Of a stretch of DNA of 52,569 bases, positions 1 to 4,854 are shown piece after piece. The notes under the pieces were generated by a model. The model did not search any database. It was not told the DNA's origin and saw only the letters and a program-made list of their open reading frames with translations. A program made the translations under genes and the position numbers. Source of the stretch: a virus. Numbering within the stretch: the first letter of the stretch is position 1; each line of letters opens with the position of its first letter. Where the stretch lies: positions 1-52,569 of the IMG/VR virus record IMGVR_UViG_3300031787_000171; one strand, given 5' to 3'.

Positions 1-44
1 TCCCAGTTGTTTCGTTGGGGCAGGTGAACTTTGTATTGATGCAT
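1..44 (-). CDS. Partial small CDS running off the left edge
   Basis: An ATG at 44 opens a frame that reads MHQYKVHLPQRNNW and leaves the window. It begins 4 bases after the stop codon of the preceding minus-strand gene (49-51), the tight spacing seen elsewhere in this phage. No Shine-Dalgarno site is visible. Only 14 residues can be read, so function and even reality are uncertain. Confidence 0.35.
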   Translation of the reverse strand, partial: MHQYKVHLPQRNNW

Positions 45-48
45 AAGA

Positions 49-216
49 TTAGCGGGGTAGAGGTTCATGACCATTCTCGAAACGAGAAAGATCGACGGAG
101 AGAGCATTAAGTTCCTCAAGGTGTGCCTTGTAGAGTTTATGCAACTCGGTGATGTAGTTGTCCAACTTGCGACGAAGGCGTTGAGCCTTCCGTTGTTCTT
201 TGTTTAGTTTTTTCAT
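49..216 (-). CDS. Small basic coiled-coil protein, unknown function
   Basis: Not recognised. The 55-residue product is charged and helical: a Lys/Arg-rich first third (KKLNKEQRKAQRLRRKL) is followed by a heptad-like Leu pattern (LDNYITELHKLYKAHLEEL), suggesting a short coiled coil. The open frame extends upstream to 255, but that extension lies in a 15-bp tandem repeat and encodes the repetitive MHTNLMHTN. The ATG at 216, 7 bases after the stop of the upstream gene, is the more natural start. It is probably cotranscribed with the 119-aa gene upstream. Confidence 0.5.
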   Translation of the reverse strand: MKKLNKEQRKAQRLRRKLDNYITELHKLYKAHLEELNALSVDLSRFENGHEPLPR

Positions 217-223
217 ATTGGGT

Positions 224-583
224 TTATTGTTTGTATGCATCAGGTTTGTATGCATCAGTAATGTCTGACACGGAAATGGTCAAGACTTTTTTTCCGAAGA
301 CACAAACGATCCCGTCTTCGAATCGTTGCATCTTGGGAACATTGTAACCATTCTCTTCCTCATCGAGTTTGAAGAAGATATGACGGACGAGTTCGTTAGT
401 TGTCATGGTGGTGTTATAGTGGTTGGCTGTTTTGGTGTCAATGGAATTTTTGGCCCATTGCACTAAAGCAGCGGTGACTTCGTTTCGACGTTTAGCCGCC
501 TCGAAGGTTTCGTCGTATTGGGTTTCCGTAGAGAAGAGCCATTGGATCATCTCTTTGGCTTCTTGGGTGGTTGGTGTATTCAT
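224..583 (-). CDS. Hypothetical 119-aa protein
   Basis: Not recognised. The start was placed at the ATG at 583 (MNTPTTQEAKEMIQWL), because the longer frame to 607 needs a GTG and adds a tail with no initiation signal. The product is soluble, with an N-terminal helical half and a C-terminal half that looks beta-rich (GIVCVFGKKVLTISVSDI). It ends in a duplicated DAYKPDAYKQ encoded by a 15-bp tandem repeat, which suggests recent slippage at the gene's 3' end. It forms a minus-strand unit with the following small coiled-coil gene. Confidence 0.6.
   Translation of the reverse strand: MNTPTTQEAKEMIQWLFSTETQYDETFEAAKRRNEVTAALVQWAKNSIDTKTANHYNTTMTTNELVRHIFFKLDEEENGYNVPKMQRFEDGIVCVFGKKVLTISVSDITDAYKPDAYKQ
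230..258. repeat. 15-bp tandem duplication
   Basis: TTTGTATGCATCAG occurs at 230-243 and again at 245-258, a period of 15 bp. It spans the end of the 119-aa gene (coding DAYKP DAYKQ) and the spacer before the next gene. The core TATGCATC contains the palindrome ATGCAT. Confidence 0.85.
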
Positions 584-646
584 CGTGGACAGTTTTATCA
601 GGTACACATTCAGGGGTCAACAGGTTTTTTCGGGGTAGGCCAAATC

Positions 647-676
647 GACAAGAAAATAAGATTCATACTTTCTTGT
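647..676. repeat. 30-bp hairpin repeat, copy 1
   Basis: This 30-bp segment is identical to 2031-2060. Its ends, ACAAGAAA and TTTCTTGT, form an 8-bp inverted repeat around a 13-base loop. A related partial element (AACAAGAAAATAAGTTTCAC) lies nearby at 725-744. All copies are in non-coding DNA of the left 2.3 kb. Confidence 0.85.
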
Positions 677-773
677 CTGGTCAGTGTTAATCTCTGTAAA
701 AAAACGAACGTTTAAATACCTTCCAACAAGAAAATAAGTTTCACGATAACCCTTTATCAAAAAAAACTCTTGA

Positions 774-815
774 CAAAAAAGAAGGATCCTGCGAGAATTA
801 CCTCACAGGATCCTT
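774..815 (-). terminator. Rho-independent terminator of the 58/73-aa operon
   Basis: A perfect 10-bp stem AAGGATCCTG (782-791) / CAGGATCCTT (806-815) encloses a 14-base loop. On the minus strand it is followed by a CTTTTTTG tract (774-781). It lies 50 bases beyond the stop codon of the minus-strand gene at 866, so it should end that operon's transcript. No T-run follows on the plus side, so it appears one-directional. The remainder of 584-865 holds the hairpin repeat copies and no convincing gene. Confidence 0.85.
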
Positions 816-865
816 TGTGTTTGAACGACCCCTCTGGTCGCCCATGCTTCTAAACGAAACCCAGA

Positions 866-1087
866 TTACTTCTTACGTCGAACTGCGAAGCGGCCTTTGC
901 GATCACGGATATTGTGAAAGCGAGGACGGAGACGCAAAACGGAACCGTTCTTATCAAAACCCAAGAAAGAGTATTTCTCAGGATTGATGTATTCAGAAAG
1001 AACTTCCATTTTGATGTCTCTGGGCGTATTGCGATTGATCTCACCATCAGTAAAATCAACCAAGTTATAGCGAATCTCCTTTGTCAT
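866..1087 (-). CDS. Hypothetical 73-aa protein with strong SD site
   Basis: Not recognised. The start is well supported: a full anti-SD complement AAGGAGGTGA lies 7 bases before the ATG, inside the end of the upstream 58-aa gene, whose TAA directly abuts this ATG. The product is beta-like in its middle (YSFLGFDKNGSVLRLRPRF) with a strongly basic tail ending DRKGRFAVRRKK, which suggests contact with nucleic acid. It is the last gene of a complete unit: sigma70-type promoter, two genes, terminator at 774-815. An overlapping minus-strand frame at 850-1059 lacks any initiation signal and is a shadow. Confidence 0.75.
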   Translation of the reverse strand: MTKEIRYNLVDFTDGEINRNTPRDIKMEVLSEYINPEKYSFLGFDKNGSVLRLRPRFHNIRDRKGRFAVRRKK

Positions 1088-1264
1088 TTATTCTTCACCT
1101 CCTTCCTCTTCATCAGAAATCTTTACTCTCTTCATTTTCTTTTGAGTACGAAGAAATTCATCATAGGTTCCAAGCATTTGCTTTCTTGAATCTTTAGAAA
1201 GATGAGGCCAGAAACTATCATCTGACTTCATACAGTTTTTGTTCCACCAGAATCCACTATTCAT
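1088..1264 (-). CDS. Hypothetical 58-aa protein, first gene of a small operon
   Basis: Not recognised. The frame runs ATG at 1264 (MNSGFWWNKNCMKSDDSFW) to TAA at 1088, which touches the ATG of the 73-aa gene. The N-terminal half is aromatic (four Trp/Phe-rich clusters) and the C-terminal half is charged, ending EEEGGEE. The GGAGGTGAA encoding part of that tail doubles as the next gene's SD site, so the two are translationally coupled. A TTGATG-16-TATAAT promoter lies just upstream, with its expected start site about 2 bases before the ATG. Confidence 0.65.
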   Translation of the reverse strand: MNSGFWWNKNCMKSDDSFWPHLSKDSRKQMLGTYDEFLRTQKKMKRVKISDEEEGGEE

Positions 1265-1272
1265 ATTAATAC

Positions 1273-1300
1273 ATTATATCACGTTTTGAGGTAACATCAA
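1273..1300 (-). promoter_or_regulatory. Sigma70-type promoter for the 58/73-aa operon
   Basis: On the minus strand TTGATG (1300-1295), a 16-base spacer and TATAAT (1278-1273) match the host vegetative consensus well. The ATG of the 58-aa gene is at 1264, so transcription would begin almost at the start codon. Confidence 0.75.
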
Positions 1301-1306
1301 GTGTTA

Positions 1307-1321
1307 TTTTTACACCATGTT
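1307..1321. repeat. AACATGGTGTAAAA motif, 3'-end copy
   Basis: Minus-strand AACATGGTGTAAAAA lies 4 bases after the stop of the 67-aa gene. The same 15-mer follows the 212-aa gene at 2746-2760, and a shorter copy is at 2732-2742. With AACAC beyond it, it can form a small GTGT/ACAC hairpin. Role unknown. Confidence 0.6.
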
Positions 1322-1324
1322 GCA

Positions 1325-1528
1325 TTATCGCAGAGTGACCAAAGATTTGAACCTTTCTCCATTATAGGTTACAGTTACAGTATCCCTTCCGAGCATATCT
1401 TCTTCAATGTTCTCGAATTGGACATCATCCATAGGAACCCATTCTCCATGAATGTTCACATGAGGCTTGGGTTCCCAACCATATTCTTCGTCTGCATATT
1501 CACTCATAAATTGAAATCCTTTTTTCAT
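1325..1528 (-). CDS. Hypothetical 67-aa acidic protein
   Basis: Not recognised. The small acidic protein has the core EYGWEPKPHVNIHGEWVPMDD and a C-terminal beta-like segment TVTVTYNGERFKSLVTLR. The ATG at 1528 follows the stop of the membrane-protein gene by 1 base, a coupling seen repeatedly here. An alternative ATG at 1507 (MSEYADEE) has an AAGGA site 9 bases upstream and may be the real start, giving 60 residues. A GTGT...ACAC imperfect repeat with the AACATGGTGT motif follows the stop. Confidence 0.6.
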   Translation of the reverse strand: MKKGFQFMSEYADEEYGWEPKPHVNIHGEWVPMDDVQFENIEEDMLGRDTVTVTYNGERFKSLVTLR

Positions 1529-1529
1529 A

Positions 1530-1907
1530 TTAGTTAGTAATCAATTGGGCTGATGGTGTTTGATTAGGAGTAGCCACCCTGACAGGCGTTGCCACAGGCA
1601 CAACAGAAGGCAAGGGCACACTGTTCGTAGCATTCATATTCGCCACTTGAGTAGCAACTTGAGTGATTTGTTCCTCAGTCATTACAGGTGTTGTGTTATG
1701 CATGGGTAATACTCTAAAGATAATAAGAAGAACTGTCAAGACCAAAACCCATTTAAAAGGTTTTGTATCCATAATCTTAACACTGACAATAGTTGCCATC
1801 ACCCATGCAAATAGTACAAAGAATACAGGAGGATTATATATCCATCCCTTAAGACTATTAATGGTATTGATGTTCTGAGCTAGTACGAAGACAGGTTCTT
1901 GGTCCAT
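1530..1907 (-). CDS. Small two-TM membrane protein with Pro/Thr/Val-rich tail
   Basis: Not recognised. The start was set at the ATG at 1907 (MDQEPVFVL); the longer frame to 1943 begins with TTG and would overlap the promoter. Two hydrophobic segments are visible, residues about 27-44 (VFFVLFAWVMATIVSVKI) and 53-66 (WVLVLTVLLIIFRVL), joined by a short basic loop. They are followed by an extracytoplasmic or cytoplasmic tail rich in Thr, Val, Pro and Asn (VVPVATPVRVATPNQTPSA). It is the first gene of a unit with the 67-aa gene. It could be an early host-membrane protein such as a superinfection-exclusion or lysis-timing factor, but nothing decides this. Confidence 0.6.
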   Translation of the reverse strand: MDQEPVFVLAQNINTINSLKGWIYNPPVFFVLFAWVMATIVSVKIMDTKPFKWVLVLTVLLIIFRVLPMHNTTPVMTEEQITQVATQVANMNATNSVPLPSVVPVATPVRVATPNQTPSAQLITN

Positions 1908-1916
1908 GAAAACAAA

Positions 1917-1943
1917 GCTATAGGAAAAGATCTTACCTGTCAA
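1917..1943 (-). promoter_or_regulatory. Probable sigma70-type promoter for the membrane-protein gene
   Basis: Minus-strand TTGACA (1943-1938), a 15-base spacer and TATAGC (1922-1917) lie 10 bases before the ATG at 1907. The -35 is perfect. The spacer is short and the -10 weak, so this call is moderate. Confidence 0.5.
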
Positions 1944-2016
1944 AGGATTTTTTCGTACTTTTCGTACGGATATTTTCCAACAAGAAAATATGTTTCATGA
2001 TTTTCAAATAGAATTT

Positions 2017-2031
2017 CGGCGCCAGGCGCCG
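2017..2031. repeat. GC-rich 15-bp palindrome
   Basis: CGGCGCC-A-GGCGCCG is a perfect inverted repeat made wholly of G/C apart from its centre, in surroundings that are mostly A/T. It touches the 30-bp hairpin repeat starting at 2031. It could be a protein-binding site or a cruciform. Confidence 0.8.
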
Positions 2032-2060
2032 ACAAGAAAATAAGATTCATACTTTCTTGT
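2031..2060. repeat. 30-bp hairpin repeat, copy 2
   Basis: Identical over 30 bp to 647-676, 1.38 kb away. Partial relatives are AACAAGAAAATATGTTTCAT at 1979-1998 and, inverted, ACAAGAAAATATGTTATTGA near 2211-2230. Confidence 0.85.
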
Positions 2061-2519
2061 GAATATTCAAAAAACTATTGCCAAGTCCCCTAAGACCTGA
2101 TACATTTATAAGCATGGGGAAGAAGTATTTCGGGGGATTCAAACAATCGTTTGAAACAATCTTTGGTCAAGAGATTTCCAAGTTAATTACAACCTATATG
2201 AAAACCAATTATCAATAACATATTTTCTTGTATTGAGCATTGGCTCTAATTTTTCAAAATTTTTTCCCAAAATTTTTCCAAAAAATTTCTTGTTGCAACT
2301 AAGTGTAATAAGATATTTTTTGTTTTAAGATTAAGATTAATAATAATATAATAAGAATTATATAAGGGAATATATAATATGATATAGAGAAATCTTATTA
2401 TAATTCATCTTCCAAGAATATTCTTATACAGAGATAAACACAGAAGAATAGTCCAAGATAAGCAAATATGTCCATAGGGGAATAAAAAGAATTGTTGGAC
2501 AGTAAAATATACTCCTTTC

Positions 2520-2690
2520 TTATTTGGACAATTCTTGGAGTTCTTGTTGTTTAGCTTTTAGTTTAAAGTATATATCAAGAAACTCTCTTTCAACTTCTTT
2601 CTTATTACAGAAGAATCTTTTCGACTTGGTTGAAAGTTCTTTAAGTTTATTTTGAAGATGTTTGATATCATCTTCTATGTGATTTTTCAC
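2520..2690 (-). CDS. Small coiled-coil protein, GTG start
   Basis: A 56-residue frame (read from GTG as MKNHIEDDIKHLQNKL...) ends at TAA 2520. It is a nearly continuous amphipathic helix of Glu, Lys and Leu heptads (NKLKELSTKSKRF, FLDIYFKLKAKQQELQEL), so a coiled-coil dimer or adaptor is likely. No function is recognised. The GTG is chosen because GATAAATA ends exactly 6 bases before it, which is the late-promoter geometry found throughout the window, and because the frame has no internal ATG. The inverted repeat AAGAATTGT / ACAATTCTT around its stop, followed by TTTATT, may act as a weak long-loop terminator. Confidence 0.55.
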   Translation of the reverse strand: MKNHIEDDIKHLQNKLKELSTKSKRFFCNKKEVEREFLDIYFKLKAKQQELQELSK

Positions 2691-2695
2691 ATATA

Positions 2696-2703
2696 TATTT
2701 ATC
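2696..2703 (-). promoter_or_regulatory. T4-type late promoter octamer for the 56-aa gene
   Basis: Minus-strand GATAAATA. With T4 spacing (last A at -6) the transcript would start at the G of the GTG codon at 2690. Confidence 0.6.
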
Positions 2704-2745
2704 GTTTTGAAGGTATATAATGCAGCAATGCTACACCATGTTGTG

Positions 2746-2760
2746 TTTTTACACCATGTT
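2746..2760. repeat. AACATGGTGTAAAA motif, second 3'-end copy
   Basis: The same 15-mer as at 1307-1321, here 13 bases after the stop of the 212-aa gene, with a further AACATGGTGT at 2733-2742. Together they form a direct repeat separated by AAAAACAC. Confidence 0.6.
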
Positions 2761-2773
2761 CTATTAAAACAAG

Positions 2774-3412
2774 TTAGGCTATTTCTTCTGGATTGATAAA
2801 GAAATTCTTTTGGAATTCTTCAAAGAATGTTGTTCCATCTATCTTATTTGTTGTAAAATATTCTTCTATATAGGTAGCGGTTTCAGATATGAGTCTGTCT
2901 CTGGTATATTCGCTTTTGAATTCTGTTTTTTGTATTGTATCGACTAATTTGGAAGCAAGTATGGATTGGTCTTTTTCTGATTGGATTTCTTTTTCGATGA
3001 GTTGAAAGGCTTCATTGAACTTTTGTTCTTCTTCTACTTGGAGGGTTTCGTCTTCAAAGAGAGTTTCTGCTGATAGGTGGAGCATAACATATTCTACGGC
3101 CATTGCTGCCAGATCTTCGTTTTCTGGTGTTCCTTTGAATCCATAGATTTTTTTATGGGCTTCTGCATACAGAGACGTAATCATGTCTCGGAGGTTATAG
3201 GGGGTTTCTTCTTTCTTGTTGAGTTCGATGAGTTCTGCTGCAAGGGTTTCAAAGAGGTTCTTGAAGCTATCCAAGGTCAGAAAGCTTTGGAACTTGAGAT
3301 CCTTTTCAAATGCATCAGGAAAGTCTTGTTTGATTCGATTGGCCACAGAATCGATAATCTGTTGTACTTGTTCGTCGGGTGGAACTTCGATAAGATTGGT
3401 TTGGTTGTCCAT
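2774..3412 (-). CDS. Hypothetical 212-aa acidic helical protein
   Basis: Not recognised. The product is strongly acidic and predicted to be almost all helix, with no Cys, no membrane segment and no obvious catalytic motif. Its segments LAAMAVEYVMLHLSAETLF and TATYIEEYFTTNKI look like packed amphipathic helices. The start at 3412 is fixed by a sigma70-type promoter whose -10 lies 13 bases upstream. It stands alone, between the AT-rich repeat region and a curved-DNA segment. This position and its sigma70 promoter suggest early rather than late expression. Structural, DNA-mimic or regulatory roles are all possible and none is supported directly. Confidence 0.75.
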   Translation of the reverse strand: MDNQTNLIEVPPDEQVQQIIDSVANRIKQDFPDAFEKDLKFQSFLTLDSFKNLFETLAAELIELNKKEETPYNLRDMITSLYAEAHKKIYGFKGTPENEDLAAMAVEYVMLHLSAETLFEDETLQVEEEQKFNEAFQLIEKEIQSEKDQSILASKLVDTIQKTEFKSEYTRDRLISETATYIEEYFTTNKIDGTTFFEEFQKNFFINPEEIA

Positions 3413-3425
3413 AGTATTTTTTCAT

Positions 3426-3453
3426 ACTATATCATTTTTTTATTAAAAGTCAA
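3426..3453 (-). promoter_or_regulatory. Sigma70-type promoter for the 212-aa gene
   Basis: Minus-strand TTGACT (3453-3448), a 16-base A/T-only-rich spacer and TATAGT (3431-3426). The expected start is about 7 bases before the ATG at 3412. Confidence 0.7.
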
Positions 3454-3515
3454 ACGTATTGGGTTATTTTGACTTTTTTTTCTATTCTACAGAGTAAACC
3501 TTAAAAAAATAGATA

Positions 3516-3584
3516 TTTTTTATGGTTTTTTGACCCATTTTTCCCCACTTTTACCCACTTTTCTGGTATTTTTGGGTACTTTTT
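3516..3584. other. Seven helically phased T-tracts: predicted curved DNA
   Basis: Runs of 4-6 T are centred at about 3518.5, 3528.5, 3540, 3550.5, 3560.5, 3571 and 3582, separated by C/G-containing steps. The mean spacing is 10.6 bp, matching the helical repeat, so the individual tract bends should add up. It lies 3' of the Thr/Ser-rich gene pair and upstream of the 212-aa gene's promoter, where it could affect either transcription or replication. No gene is visible in 3413-3617. Confidence 0.75.
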
Positions 3585-3591
3585 CGGGTAT

Positions 3592-3616
3592 AAATAGCCT
3601 TGAAAGAGGGCTATTT
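3592..3616 (-). terminator. Stem-loop after the first Thr/Ser-rich gene
   Basis: AAATAGCC (3592-3599) pairs perfectly with GGCTATTT (3609-3616) around a 9-base loop, directly after the minus-strand stop codon at 3618. The minus-strand sequence beyond it (TATACCCGAAAAAG) is not T-rich, so termination is plausible but not typical. The plus strand here also reads TATAAATA (3589-3596). Confidence 0.45.
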
Positions 3617-3617
3617 C

Positions 3618-4031
3618 TTAGGATATTCTCCAGACCCAACTTACGCTCACGCCTCGTCTGACAGGCACCAGACGCCAACGAGGAGTTACGGGACGGCTGG
3701 TTGTGCTTGTGACTGTTGTACTGGTTGTTGTGGTAACGCGAGGAACAGGAGGTTGGGAAAATGCACCCTGCAATTGGTAGAGATTTGTCGGCGCACCGGG
3801 CGCCACTGGTGCTGCATTGTTTACAAGTGGGGGAGCCTGAACCACAGTCGATGTGGTCGTGGAAACACTGACTGCACTGTAACCAAAACGCGCACGAAGA
3901 GTTGTTGTGATCGTGTTGGTATTTCTTGTTACAGTCGTGACACCACTGGTATAAGCATTGCCACTAGTTGTAACAGAACGACTAATGCTGTTTGTTGTTG
4001 TGATAAGAGGTCTTCTGGCGAACATCCACAT
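3618..4031 (-). CDS. Thr/Ser/Val-rich basic protein, paralogue A
   Basis: Not a recognised family. The 137-residue protein consists of Thr/Ser/Val runs (TTTTSTTVTSTTS, VSVSTTTSTVV) framed by basic ends. It shares with the next gene upstream a common layout: RRPL/GRTF start, TTT tract, TLRxRxGYxxVSxS, QAPPxVNNxAP, and a C-terminal PRWRLxPVxxGxxxxWVWR. The two are tandem duplicates that have diverged. The composition suggests a beta-rich or fibrous surface protein. A late promoter octamer ends 7 bases before the ATG. An overlapping plus-strand Cys-rich frame (3600-4163) is judged a shadow because the paralogy holds only on the minus strand. Confidence 0.7.
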   Translation of the reverse strand: MWMFARRPLITTTNSISRSVTTSGNAYTSGVTTVTRNTNTITTTLRARFGYSAVSVSTTTSTVVQAPPLVNNAAPVAPGAPTNLYQLQGAFSQPPVPRVTTTTSTTVTSTTSRPVTPRWRLVPVRRGVSVSWVWRIS

Positions 4032-4037
4032 ATAGTT

Positions 4038-4045
4038 TATTTATC
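4038..4045 (-). promoter_or_regulatory. Late promoter octamer for Thr/Ser-rich gene A
   Basis: GATAAATA on the minus strand, ending 7 bases before the ATG at 4031; predicted leader of 1 base. Confidence 0.6.
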
Positions 4046-4046
4046 C

Positions 4047-4484
4047 TTAAAATCTCCTCCAAACCCATCTACCCCAACCAACAGGGATCAAACGCCAGCG
4101 AGGGCGAATTGGACGAACAACTGTTGTAGTCACGCTGCTGGTGACTGTTGTGCTCGTACCTGATGCAGGAACTGCGGGTTGTACATAAGCCATTGCTGAA
4201 TTTGATGTTCTTTGACGAAGACTTTGTTGTACAGCAGGTGTTTGTGATGGAGCAGGATTGTTGACTGTTGGTGGTGCTTGCCATACTGTTCCTCTGGATA
4301 CTGATGTAGAAAAGCTGGCAGACGTAGAAACGGAAACATATCCATATCTGCGACGAAGAGTGGTTACAAAGCTGTTCGTTCTTACTGTTGAAATTACACC
4401 ATTGCTGGTGGTTGTTGATACCCTCGTTGATGTCGTGGTTGTTGTTGCAACCGGACGGCCAAAGGTTCTTCCAAAGAAAATCAT
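4047..4484 (-). CDS. Thr/Ser/Val-rich basic protein, paralogue B
   Basis: This 145-residue protein is the tandem paralogue of the gene at 3618. Visible in order: a basic aromatic start (MIFFGRTFGRP); a Thr tract (ATTTTTSTRVSTTTSN); the shared TLRRRYGYVSVSTS block at about residues 43-56; QAPPTVNNPAPS at about 70-81; a Gln/Ala-rich segment; a second Thr/Val tract; and RPRWRLIPVGWGRWVWRR at the C-terminus. Trp and Arg are concentrated in the last 20 residues. There is no signal peptide. Late timing of both genes fits a virion or lysis role. Function is unknown. Confidence 0.7.
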   Translation of the reverse strand: MIFFGRTFGRPVATTTTTSTRVSTTTSNGVISTVRTNSFVTTLRRRYGYVSVSTSASFSTSVSRGTVWQAPPTVNNPAPSQTPAVQQSLRQRTSNSAMAYVQPAVPASGTSTTVTSSVTTTVVRPIRPRWRLIPVGWGRWVWRRF

Positions 4485-4493
4485 ATTATAAAA

Positions 4494-4501
4494 TATTTAC
4501 C
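4494..4501 (-). promoter_or_regulatory. Late promoter octamer for Thr/Ser-rich gene B
   Basis: GGTAAATA on the minus strand ends 10 bases before the ATG at 4484. Confidence 0.55.
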
Positions 4502-4502
4502 C

Positions 4503-4531
4503 TTGACGAATGAACAAAACTAACGTAAGCT
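4503..4531 (+). promoter_or_regulatory. Possible sigma70-type promoter for the tRNA
   Basis: TTGACG (4503-4508), a 17-base spacer and TAAGCT (4526-4531) lie 11 bases before the tRNA. The -10 is poor, so the call is weak. Confidence 0.4.
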
Positions 4532-4541
4532 CTTTAAATAT

Positions 4542-4625
4542 GGCGAAGTGGTGAAATGGCAGACACAACAGACTTAAAATCTGTCGGCGCAAGCCGTGAG
4601 GGTTCGAGTCCCTCCTTCGCTACCA
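4542..4625 (+). tRNA. tRNA-Leu (anticodon UAA)
   Basis: A complete 84-base class II tRNA. The acceptor GGCGAAG pairs with CTTCGCT (one G-T), and the anticodon stem ACAGA/TCTGT holds the loop CTTAAAA with anticodon TAA. A long variable arm (CGGCGCAAGCCG) follows, then T stem GAGGG/CCCTC with TTCGAGT, and CCA is encoded at the 3' end. It reads UUA, a codon favoured in this AT-rich genome, so it probably tops up the host supply during late expression. It is the only tRNA seen in the window. Confidence 0.97.
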
Positions 4626-4631
4626 TCTTTT

Positions 4632-4853
4632 ATGAAAACTAAAGTCAAGGAACTAATCGATAATATCGAACCGTTGCTCGCTATTCAATTGAAATATGCA
4701 GATCGTCTGGGTCTGGATAGTATCAATATCAGTGCTTGTCGGGCGCGAGAGTTTGTTAAGCAATTAAGGGAATTGCAAAATGAAGTAAAGTCATTGAAAG
4801 CGGACAAGTCTTTTGTTTCCATGATGGATCAAAAGTTTGCCCATGTACTGTGA
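4632..4853 (+). CDS. Hypothetical 73-aa coiled-coil protein downstream of the tRNA
   Basis: Not recognised. The frame is open back into the tRNA, but the first sensible start is the ATG at 4632, 7 bases after the CCA end (MKTKVKELIDNIEPLLA). The product is helical with a Leu/Lys/Glu heptad pattern in its second half (FVKQLRELQNEVKSLKADKSF). It is probably transcribed with the tRNA. Its stop (4851-4853) is separated by one base from the stop of the convergent PcfJ-like gene. Confidence 0.65.
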   Translation: MKTKVKELIDNIEPLLAIQLKYADRLGLDSINISACRAREFVKQLRELQNEVKSLKADKSFVSMMDQKFAHVL

Positions 4854-4854
4854 T

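Larger units (their letters stand above)
1944..2519. other. Repeat-rich AT-rich intergenic region, candidate origin or control region
   Basis: This stretch has no convincing gene. In order it holds: a tandem nonamer TTTTCGTAC (1950-1958, 1959-1967); ATTTTC(6)GAAAAT at 1971-1988; a 15-bp GC palindrome at 2017-2031; the second 30-bp hairpin repeat at 2031-2060; four AnTn tracts centred near 2251, 2260, 2273 and 2284 (about one helical turn apart); and an almost pure A/T stretch at 2300-2410. A 34-codon plus-strand frame (2114-2218, MGKKYFGGFKQSFETIFG) is possible but has no initiation signal. The clustering of hairpins, bends and an easily melted segment resembles a replication or transcription control region (inference only). 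Confidence 0.45.

Noticed and set aside
769-803. TTGACA on the plus strand before the terminator stem
   Set aside because: No -10 element at the right distance; the T/A-run is explained as the minus-strand terminator tail.
850-1059. Second minus-strand frame overlapping the 73-aa gene
   Set aside because: The 73-aa frame has a perfect SD site and abutting upstream stop; this one has neither.
2114-2218. 34-codon plus-strand frame MGKKYFGGFKQSFETIFG...
   Set aside because: No SD site or promoter octamer at the expected distance; kept only as a remark in the intergenic entry.
3600-4163. Plus-strand 187-codon Cys/Thr-rich frame opposite the Thr/Ser-rich genes
   Set aside because: It begins with TTG, spans the gap between two minus-strand genes, and the paralogy and late promoters fit the minus strand. 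Open frames opposite Thr/Val-rich codons are expected.
4258-4491. Plus-strand 77-codon Val-rich frame
   Set aside because: It is the mirror of Thr/Asn codons of the minus-strand paralogue B; no initiation signal.
4508-4545. TTTAAATA just before the tRNA as a late promoter
   Set aside because: With late-promoter spacing the transcript would start inside the acceptor stem; the TTGACG/TAAGCT pair is the better candidate.
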